NCBI GenBank assembly: GCA_005772945.1
Contig: SXIE01000141.1
Span: 1 to 8,627, forward strand
DNA: 8,627 nt
Origin: Pseudomonadota bacterium
Lineage (GTDB): Bacteria > Myxococcota > UBA9042 > PHBI01
Direction of reading: 5' to 3'
How positions within the stretch are numbered: the stretch's first letter is position 1; each line of letters begins with the position of its first letter. A program made the position numbers and the translations under genes. The notes below the pieces were generated by a model. The model made no database searches and was not told the origin of the DNA. It saw only the letters and a program-made list of their open reading frames with translations. Of the stretch, positions 1-5,195 are shown piece by piece.

Positions 1-3
1 GCA

Positions 4-41
4 GCCTCGCTCAGGGGTCCGATGCGGACCCCGCGCGAGGC
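4..41. terminator. Strong two-part GC-rich hairpin, possible terminator of an upstream gene
   Basis: GGGGTCCG (14-21) pairs perfectly with CGGACCCC (25-32) around a 3-nt ATG loop. Outside it, GCCTCGC (4-10) pairs perfectly with GCGAGGC (35-41), separated by a small 3x2 internal loop. Together they give 15 base pairs. There is no T-run on either side, so it is not a classical intrinsic terminator. Many high-GC bacteria end genes with hairpins lacking a U-tract, and whatever gene lies left of the window could end here. It could also be a structured leader element, but it sits about 145 nt upstream of the protease start. The structure is directly visible; the role is inferred. Confidence 0.4.
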
Positions 42-77
42 CCTCGCGAGCCGAGTCGCCCACTCGCGCGCCGCTCT

Positions 78-94
78 TGCGCCGACTTGGCGCA
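78..94. repeat. Short inverted repeat in the protease leader
   Basis: TGCGCC (78-83) and GGCGCA (89-94) form a 6-bp inverted repeat with a 5-nt spacer, about 90 nt upstream of the protease start. It could be an operator or an RNA stem. I found no convincing -35/-10 pair nearby, and short GC palindromes are common by chance in such GC-rich DNA. Confidence 0.2.
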
Positions 95-185
95 TTTGCG
101 AAGACGTCGGCTGCTCGCCCATCGAGCATCGACTGCCCGGGGTGGCGGCGGCCGAGCCTGGGCCTGCTTGGCGGGAGCATCGCCC

Positions 186-2369
186 ATGCGTGCAGTCTCC
201 GTGAGTCGTCGGGCGTCGGGTGCGCGGTTCGCGGCGGCGGTGATCGCGCTCGCCGCCTGTCAGGGTGCGGTCGAGCGCTCGGAATTGACCACGCGGGGCG
301 CGCCGACGGCGCCCAAGGTCACGCTCGCGCCGATCGTCAACGGCCAGGCCGAGACCGGCTGGGAAGGGGTCGGCGCGCTCACGACGAAGTACGGCAGCCA
401 CTACGGCGGCGCCTACTGCACCGGCCAGCTCATCGCGAAGCAGTGGGTGCTCACGGCCGGTCACTGCACGACGGGCGCCGATCTCGCCGACCAGGGGATC
501 ACCGCGAGCAGCACGCGCTTCTTCGTCGGCGCCGACGCGCGCCGCGGTCCGGGCGGCGCCGAGCCCAAGGGCGCCTTCTACCAGGCCGACGTCGCCATCC
601 CGCATCCGCAATACGTCGCCGATTCGCACTCGAGCGCGCACGACATCGGCCTCCTCCACCTCGTCGCGCCCGTGCCCGACACCGTCCCCATCTACGCGCT
701 TGCGTCGATGGATCTCGCGGCCTACGCGGCCGAACACGCGCCGCTGGGGCTCTTCGTCGTCGGCTTCGGCGCGACCGAGGGGATCACCGAGTCGGGCTCG
801 GGCCTCAAGCGCTCGACGCGCGTCGCGCTCACGTCGGTGCAGAGCTACTACTACACGACGGACTTCGTCGAGAGCGGCACCTGCTTCGGCGACAGCGGCG
901 GGCCCGACTTCGTGACGCTCGAGGACGGCACCCATGTGATCGCGGGCGTCACCAGCGCGGGGGCCGGCTGCCCGCTCTACGACCCGAATTGCGACCCGTG
1001 CCAGACCCAGACCTACAGCACGCGCATCGACGTCCACCGCGACTGGATCGAGGCGGTCATCGGCGGCGGCGTGCCGACCTGTCACGCCATCCCCTCGATG
1101 TGCCGCTGCACCGAAGCCTGCCAACCCGACGGCGGCTGCGACGACACCGTGTGCCACGTCGACGACTGTCCGACCGCCTACCAGTGCGTCGGCGCGTGCG
1201 AGGACGAGGCCTGCCGGGCCGCCTGCATAGCGGCCGGAACCGACAAGGCGCAGGCGGATGTGCAGGCGCTCCTGGCGTGCGCGGAGGAGAAGTGCGCGAC
1301 CGTGACGGGCTCGCAGCAGCATCGTCAGTGCATCCGCAACAACTGCCCGTACCAGATCAACGCCTGCTACGGGATGGGCCCGACGGCGTCCGGGAACGAG
1401 ACGTGCGCGTACGTCTACGACTGCGCGGTCGCGTGCGGCAATGACAGCGACTGCGTGACCGAGTGCGAGAACCAGGGCACGCCCGAGGCACAGGAGCAAC
1501 TCGACGACCTCACGCGCTGCTATTGGATGCGCTGCGGCGACCAGTCGGGCGACGCGTTCACGAACTGCGCGCACGCCGAGTGCGAGGACGAGCTCAACGC
1601 GTGCTACGTGCCGGGCGTTGCGACATGCGATGGGATCAAGGCCTGCTTCATGATGTGCGACTGGGAGGATTCGGCGTGCACGAACGGCTGCTGGCGCTCG
1701 GGCACCGCGGACGCGCGACTGGCGTGGGCGGCGCTGCGCGCGTGCCAGAAGGCGAGCTGCGCGGAGGAGGTCGGCGATCTGGTCGAGGTGTGCGCGCTCG
1801 AGGTGTGTCCGGGCGCGGTCCTCACATGCTCGCCTGGGATGGTGCTGCATCCGGGGTGTGGGCTGAGGGGCGGGGATTGTCCGGCGGGCACGGCGTGCGC
1901 GCTGGCCACGGGCGGCGGGACGTCGTGCGTGGCGTCGGTCGGTAAGCAGCTGGCGGCCAAGTGCGACGCGGGCGCGGGGCGCTACGAGTGCGCGGACGGG
2001 CTCGCGTGCATGGCCGCGACGTGCCAGCTGGCGTGCGTCGACGCGGATGGTGACGGGGCGTGCGCGGCGCTCGACTGTGACGACGCGGTCGCGACGACGC
2101 ATCCGGGGGCGAGCGAGATCTGCGGCGATGCCCTCGACAACGACTGCAATGGAATCGCCGACGACGGCTGCGTGGTCGCGGAGCCGACGGTCGAGTCGGA
2201 CGGGGAGGAGTCGACGGGGGCCGAGCCGGCGCCCGATGTGGCGACGAATTCAGGTACGAAAACAAATGGTTGCGGCGGTGGCGCCGAGGCGACCGGCGGC
2301 GCGTGGGCGCTCGTCTCGCTGCTGGCGACGTTGCTTGCGCGGCGGCGGTCGCGGTCCTCGCCGCGCTAG
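186..2369 (+). CDS. Secreted trypsin-like (S1 family) serine protease with cysteine-rich repeats and MYXO-CTERM-like tail
   Basis: 727 residues, predicted to be an exported serine endopeptidase held at the cell surface. The start at 186 is preferred over an in-frame ATG at 87. It has GGGAG 8 nt upstream and opens directly with a signal peptide ending in lipobox L-A-A-C (Cys25). The S1 domain spans about residues 50-290: mature N-terminus IVNG (50-53), catalytic His93 in TAGHC, Asp153 in AHDIGLL, Ser237 in GDSGGP, with likely disulfides Cys78-Cys94 and Cys233-Cys262. The residue aligned to chymotrypsin position 189 is Gly231 rather than trypsin's Asp, so cleavage after Arg/Lys is not expected. 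Then come three ten-cysteine repeats (328-548), further CPxGxxC-type segments (565-617), one MopE-like motif (619-662; DxDGDG, then DNDCNG) and an acidic linker. The end has GCGGG (695-699), a short hydrophobic segment (705-718) and an Arg-rich tail, the MYXO-CTERM pattern. Natural substrate unknown. Confidence 0.9.
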   Translation: MRAVSVSRRASGARFAAAVIALAACQGAVERSELTTRGAPTAPKVTLAPIVNGQAETGWEGVGALTTKYGSHYGGAYCTGQLIAKQWVLTAGHCTTGADLADQGITASSTRFFVGADARRGPGGAEPKGAFYQADVAIPHPQYVADSHSSAHDIGLLHLVAPVPDTVPIYALASMDLAAYAAEHAPLGLFVVGFGATEGITESGSGLKRSTRVALTSVQSYYYTTDFVESGTCFGDSGGPDFVTLEDGTHVIAGVTSAGAGCPLYDPNCDPCQTQTYSTRIDVHRDWIEAVIGGGVPTCHAIPSMCRCTEACQPDGGCDDTVCHVDDCPTAYQCVGACEDEACRAACIAAGTDKAQADVQALLACAEEKCATVTGSQQHRQCIRNNCPYQINACYGMGPTASGNETCAYVYDCAVACGNDSDCVTECENQGTPEAQEQLDDLTRCYWMRCGDQSGDAFTNCAHAECEDELNACYVPGVATCDGIKACFMMCDWEDSACTNGCWRSGTADARLAWAALRACQKASCAEEVGDLVEVCALEVCPGAVLTCSPGMVLHPGCGLRGGDCPAGTACALATGGGTSCVASVGKQLAAKCDAGAGRYECADGLACMAATCQLACVDADGDGACAALDCDDAVATTHPGASEICGDALDNDCNGIADDGCVVAEPTVESDGEESTGAEPAPDVATNSGTKTNGCGGGAEATGGAWALVSLLATLLARRRSRSSPR
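1167..1829 (+). repeat. Three tandem ten-cysteine repeats inside the protease
   Basis: Residues 328-394, 407-473 and 481-548 each hold ten cysteines in the order C-x5-C-x3-C-x(4-6)-C-x3-C-x17-C-x4-C-x(10-11)-C-x4-C-x6-C. The x5, x3, x17, x4 and x6 gaps are identical in all three copies, although the remaining residues have diverged widely. Ten cysteines per unit suggest five disulfides in a small, mostly helical module (the x17 linker is rich in Ala, Leu, Gln and Glu). I do not recognise a named domain. Its position after a protease domain suggests a spacer, substrate-binding or surface-binding module. Confidence 0.8.
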
Positions 2370-2376
2370 CGCGAGG
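2356..2376. terminator. Hairpin across the convergent stop codons
   Basis: CCTCGC (2356-2361) pairs with GCGAGG (2371-2376), and the loop contains the tail of the 10-bp palindrome GCGCTAGCGC (2363-2372). The hairpin covers the protease stop codon (2367-2369) and ends one base before the stop of the convergent SET gene. A symmetrical stem between two tail-to-tail genes 7 bp apart could act as a bidirectional terminator. No T-run is present on either strand, so the role is only inferred. Confidence 0.3.
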
Positions 2377-2874
2377 TCAGGCGAGGTCGACCCAGAGGTC
2401 GGGGCGATCGGGGCGCGAGGCGGTGTAGTTCGTCGTCAGCTCGTCGCCCGGGGCGATGTCGCGGATGGCAACGAACTCGATGACGCCCTCGTCGAAGCGC
2501 TTCTGGTACTCGAGGTTCGGGTCCCAGCTGTGGTTGTAGATCGACCCGAAACCGAGCGCGATGGCGACCGTGTCGCGCCATGCGAAGACGTAGGAATCGA
2601 GGACGGTGCCGTCCAGGCGGTCCTGTTCGTCCGGTCGTAGGAGGAGCACCGGCACCGCCTCCACGAGGTCCCCGCGCGCGAAGGGACGCGTTGCAAAGAC
2701 GCCGCGTCCCTTGCCGGCGCCCTTGCCCGAAATAGGGGCGACGCGCAGCCCGTCCTCCGAGGTGACGACGTCCGTCAACGCGTCGGCCTGATGGGCCAAG
2801 ACGGGCGGCGACGTGCGCGCGCGCGGCGGGGCAGCGGGCGTGTCTCGGGGCGGGGCGGGCGGCGGCTTGGCCAT
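2377..2874 (-). CDS. SET-domain protein-lysine methyltransferase (small, cytoplasmic)
   Basis: 165 residues. SET domains transfer a methyl group from S-adenosylmethionine to lysine side chains of proteins. The hallmark motifs are present in order: KGRGVFA (55-61) opening the domain, NHS in YNHSWDPN (113-120) forming the AdoMet/active-site pseudoknot, and GDEL...NY (143-150) with the conserved catalytic-type Tyr150. The usual NHSCxPN has Trp in place of Cys. There are no post-SET zinc cysteines. The first ~30 residues are Pro/Ala-rich and probably disordered; there is no signal peptide. The ATG at 2874 is chosen because AGGAAG (2885-2890) lies 10 nt upstream; a GTG at 2895 would add seven residues but lies upstream of that site. 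It is convergent with the protease and divergent from the small lipoprotein gene. The target protein cannot be told from sequence. Confidence 0.85.
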   Translation of the reverse strand: MAKPPPAPPRDTPAAPPRARTSPPVLAHQADALTDVVTSEDGLRVAPISGKGAGKGRGVFATRPFARGDLVEAVPVLLLRPDEQDRLDGTVLDSYVFAWRDTVAIALGFGSIYNHSWDPNLEYQKRFDEGVIEFVAIRDIAPGDELTTNYTASRPDRPDLWVDLA

Positions 2875-2908
2875 GGCAGAAGCGCTTCCTATCACGCCCG
2901 GCGCGGCA

Positions 2909-2936
2909 TGGACACGCTGTGTGGTCGTGGTCTAAT
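2909..2936 (+). promoter_or_regulatory. Candidate sigma70-type promoter for the small cysteine-rich lipoprotein
   Basis: TGGACA (2909-2914; five of six matches to TTGACA), a 16-bp spacer, then TCTAAT (2931-2936; five of six matches to TATAAT). It points toward the lipoprotein start at 3012 and would give a leader of roughly 70 nt containing the stem-loop at 2950-2971. It stands out in DNA this GC-rich, although the housekeeping consensus of this organism is assumed. Confidence 0.5.
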
Positions 2937-2949
2937 GGCCGCGGCTCAG

Positions 2950-2971
2950 CCCGACGCGCGTGTGCGTCGGG
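2950..2971 (+). repeat. 8-bp stem-loop in the leader of the small lipoprotein gene
   Basis: CCCGACGC (2950-2957) and GCGTCGGG (2964-2971) are a perfect inverted repeat around a 6-nt loop. It lies just downstream of the candidate promoter and 40 nt before the start codon. It could be an operator near the transcription start, or an RNA hairpin affecting message stability or translation. Only the pairing is seen; function is inferred. Confidence 0.4.
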
Positions 2972-3011
2972 GTCGGACCCAACCACTCCATGCTCGAACA
3001 GAGGTCATGCG

Positions 3012-3215
3012 ATGAAGCGCGTTTTCGGATCGCTCTTGGTTATCTTCTCGATGTCCGTGGCCACACTCGCTGCTTGCGGCGGCAAGGCGGACCCCGCCAA
3101 GGTCAAGGCGTGCGCCGAGAAGGCCACGGCCAAGGGCGACGACTGTGCAGCGTGCTGCAAGGACGCGGGTGCGAACGGCCATTCGTGGACGCCCGACAAG
3201 TGTGAGTGCTTGTAG
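3012..3215 (+). CDS. Small cysteine-rich lipoprotein of unknown function
   Basis: 67 residues. The start at 3012 has GAGGT (3001-3005) 6 nt upstream. Residues 1-21 form a lipoprotein signal peptide (MKR, a hydrophobic stretch, lipobox L-A-A-C) with the lipid-modified Cys at position 22. The mature part is only 46 residues, with six further cysteines: Cys34, then C-x2-CC (45, 48, 49), then C-x-C (64, 66). The middle is Lys/Ala/Asp-rich. Six cysteines could form three disulfides or a metal site. The CxxCC...CxC arrangement recalls small knotted or metal-binding peptides, but I cannot match it to a family. It has its own candidate promoter and leader hairpin, so it is probably a single-gene unit. 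Longer in-frame starts (such as 2919) would bury the signal peptide and are unlikely. Confidence 0.85.
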   Translation: MKRVFGSLLVIFSMSVATLAACGGKADPAKVKACAEKATAKGDDCAACCKDAGANGHSWTPDKCECL

Positions 3216-3221
3216 TTTCGT

Positions 3222-3974
3222 TCAGCGGCGGCGCGCGCCCGTCGTCGGCGGGCGTGCCATCCGCTTGGGCTTCTCGAGCCCGAGCGCCGCGAACAGGTCG
3301 CGCATCTCGATATCCGACAGGTGCCGCCACGTTCCGCGCGCGAGGACGCCAAGGTGGATGTGCATGATGCGGATGCGCTCGAGGCGCTTCACGTGGTTGC
3401 CGATGACCTCGAGCATCTTGCGGATCTGGCGGTTGCGCCCCTCCGTCAGGATGATGCGGATGCGCGTGCCGTTCACGCGCACGATGCGGCAGGGGAGGGT
3501 CTTGCCGCGCCCGTCGTCGATGTCGATCCCGCGCGCCAGGCGGCTGATATCGGTGTCGGTGATCGGCTCGGCGAGGTCGACGACGTACTCTTTCTCGTGG
3601 TCGTTCTCGCTGCGCAGGATGCGGTTGACGAGGTCCCCGCGGTTCGTGAGCAGGATGAGTCCCTCGGACATCTGATCCAGGCGCCCGATGTGGACCAGGC
3701 GCTCGGGGTAGCCGACCGCCGTGATGATGTTCTCGCGGACGTTCGGGTCCGAGGTGCACTCGACGCCGATGGGCTTGTTGTACGCGATGACGATAGGCGC
3801 GCGCGTGCGGGCCGAGACCGCGCGCCCGTCGACGGCCACGCGGTCGCTCGGGCTGACCTGCGTGCCGAGCTCGGCCTTCGCGCCGTTGACCGTGACGCGC
3901 CCTTCGCTGATCCAGCGGTCGGCCTCGCGCCGCGAGCACAAGCCCTGGTCCGAGAACCAGCGGTTGAGGCGCAT
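3222..3974 (-). CDS. rluF: RluF-like 23S rRNA pseudouridine synthase
   Basis: 250 residues. Enzymes of the RsuA/RluB/E/F family isomerise a specific uridine to pseudouridine in rRNA; E. coli RluF modifies 23S U2604. The N-terminal S4 RNA-binding domain is about residues 1-48 (RLN, CSRREAD, GRVTVNG). The catalytic domain has GRLDQMSEGLILLTN with catalytic Asp100, then GDLVNRIL and NDHEKEY (124-130), which resemble E. coli RluF more than RsuA or RluB, and LTEGRNRQIRKM (176-187). The basic tail is shorter than in E. coli. The ATG at 3974 has AGGGA (3979-3983) and matches the family start. An alternative GTG at 4043 overlaps the upstream stop as GTGA, has GGGAAG (4049-4054), and would add a 23-residue Gly-rich stretch. 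It is probably co-transcribed with the SDR gene upstream. The family is certain; the exact target position is inferred. Confidence 0.88.
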   Translation of the reverse strand: MRLNRWFSDQGLCSRREADRWISEGRVTVNGAKAELGTQVSPSDRVAVDGRAVSARTRAPIVIAYNKPIGVECTSDPNVRENIITAVGYPERLVHIGRLDQMSEGLILLTNRGDLVNRILRSENDHEKEYVVDLAEPITDTDISRLARGIDIDDGRGKTLPCRIVRVNGTRIRIILTEGRNRQIRKMLEVIGNHVKRLERIRIMHIHLGVLARGTWRHLSDIEMRDLFAALGLEKPKRMARPPTTGARRR

Positions 3975-4039
3975 CGTGTCCCTATCTGGGCCGCCCCCGC
4001 CGCCCGTGCCGCCGGGCCCCCCGCCGTCGCTCGCGTCCG

Positions 4040-5032
4040 TCACGCGGACTTCCCGGCCGTGAACACGAGCCCCGACTCCTGGCTCCACGCGAGCGGCGCC
4101 GTCGACGTCTCGATCCTCACCTCGGCCCACGCGAGGCGCACGCCGCCCTCACCGGCCTCCGGTGCGGCTGCCACCTCCAGCTGGAAGAAGCGCTCGCCCA
4201 GCTCGGCCTTCGGGCGCCCGAGCAGCTGGAACAGCGCCGCCGTCGCCTCGTTCGCCTCGAGCATGCGCGGCTGCCACCGCCCGAAGACCTTGGAATTGTC
4301 CGAATATGCCTCGGTCATCGTCGTGCGCACGAACGGGTAGCCGACCGAAAAGGCCGTCACGCGCCCCGCGTCCTTGCCGAGGTTCACGCGCAGGATCTTC
4401 GGCAGCGACAGCACCGCCCAGTTCGCCGCCGCATAGCCCGGCACGCCCGTGCCCGGGTCGTGCGCCTGGCGCGACGAGATGTAGACGAGCGTCAGATCGA
4501 CCCCCGCGTGGACCGCCTCGCTCGCCCAGAGGTGCGTCATGATGATGAAGCCGTCGAGCTTGGTGTCGATGACGTCCGTCGACTGCTCGAGGTTGCTCAC
4601 GAACGCCTGGCGCACGCGCGCACGCCGGGCCGACGGGGTCTCGGCGTCTTTGGCGCGCGGGGCCTTGCCGAAGACGTAGCCGTCCTCGGAGCGCCCGCTG
4701 TTGCAGATGACGATGTCGGGCGGGCCGCCCATTTTTTCGATGACATACGAGCGCATGGCCCAGCAGTCGCGCGCGTTCGTGACGTCCGCCTGCACCGGGA
4801 ACGCCGAGCCGCCGGCCTCGCGGATCGCGTCGACCGTCGCGAGCCCGTCCTCGTAGCTCTGGTTGAAGTGAACGGCCACGCTCGCCGCGCCCGAGAGGCC
4901 GGCCGCAAACGCGAACGCCTGGCCGAGCCCGTTGTGCTTGCCGCTCCCGGTGATGAAGACGCGCTTGCCGGCGACGGCCTGGGCGATGTCGGGGGAGAGG
5001 CGGAAGGTCGAGGGTGCGAGGCGCGGCGGCAT
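4040..5032 (-). CDS. Atypical short-chain dehydrogenase/reductase (SDR) with altered catalytic residues
   Basis: 330 residues, cytoplasmic, with a Rossmann fold expected to bind NAD(P). The glycine motif is T28-G-x5-G35-L-G37, two residues longer than the usual TGxxxGxG. Asp83 in QADVTN fits the adenine-binding Asp, and CNSG (110-113) stands for NNAG. Ser187 in YISSRQ and Tyr200 in GYAAAN have the usual 13-residue spacing, but the lysine of YxxxK is Asn204. The tetrad Asn before L-x-G-x-F appears to be Lys158. A ~35-residue insert (114-150) and a ~75-residue C-terminal extension (from ~255) make it longer than the usual ~250. The ATG at 5032 has GGAG 8 nt upstream. It lies upstream of rluF on the same strand (65-nt gap, or GTGA overlap) and 163 nt downstream of the large lipoprotein gene. 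Substrate unknown. It might be a catalytically altered reductase or a cofactor-binding protein. Confidence 0.82.
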   Translation of the reverse strand: MPPRLAPSTFRLSPDIAQAVAGKRVFITGSGKHNGLGQAFAFAAGLSGAASVAVHFNQSYEDGLATVDAIREAGGSAFPVQADVTNARDCWAMRSYVIEKMGGPPDIVICNSGRSEDGYVFGKAPRAKDAETPSARRARVRQAFVSNLEQSTDVIDTKLDGFIIMTHLWASEAVHAGVDLTLVYISSRQAHDPGTGVPGYAAANWAVLSLPKILRVNLGKDAGRVTAFSVGYPFVRTTMTEAYSDNSKVFGRWQPRMLEANEATAALFQLLGRPKAELGERFFQLEVAAAPEAGEGGVRLAWAEVRIETSTAPLAWSQESGLVFTAGKSA

Positions 5033-5096
5033 GGCAGGTCTCCACGTGAAGGGCAGGCGACGCGAGCGCCCTGCGCACGCCCCGGGGGTAGGGCGT

Positions 5097-5143
5097 GACG
5101 CGCCGCGTCATCCGTGATGATAGTGGCTTTCGCGCGGCGCGTC
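5097..5143. repeat. 11-bp inverted repeat with nested hairpin upstream of the SDR gene
   Basis: GACGCGCCGCG (5097-5107) is perfectly repeated in inverted form as CGCGGCGCGTC (5133-5143). The 25-nt interval starts with a second small hairpin, TCATC-cgt-GATGA (5108-5120). The element lies between the large lipoprotein stop (5196) and the SDR start (5032) and overlaps the candidate SDR promoter. It could be an operator, or a terminator of the lipoprotein transcript; no T-run follows on the minus strand, which makes the operator reading somewhat more attractive. Confidence 0.5.
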
Positions 5144-5145
5144 CA
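5117..5145 (-). promoter_or_regulatory. Candidate promoter for the SDR-rluF unit
   Basis: Read on the minus strand, TGGACG (5140-5145; four of six to TTGACA) is followed by a 17-bp spacer and TATCAT (5117-5122; five of six to TATAAT). Transcription would begin near 5110, about 78 nt upstream of the SDR start. The promoter is embedded in the inverted repeat 5097-5143. Assignment assumes a sigma70-like consensus. Confidence 0.35.
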
Positions 5146-5195
5146 TCACGCATTCGGGCCGCTCGCGGCCGCCCCTTTGGCCGTCGCCCGCCGTT

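Noticed and set aside
87..185. N-terminal extension of the protease from an ATG at 87
   Set aside because: It would put 33 Arg/Gly-rich residues before a clear lipoprotein signal peptide, and the ATG at 186 has a better ribosome site.
77..1444. Long + frame open across the protease gene in another reading frame
   Set aside because: Its translation is Arg/Ala/Gly-rich with no domain motif, whereas the overlapping frame shows a full S1 protease; a shadow of GC-rich codon use.
3236..3254. Hairpin CGCCCG/CGGGCG just after the small lipoprotein stop, as a terminator
   Set aside because: Only 6 bp, no T-run, and inside the rluF coding region where such GC stems are expected by chance.
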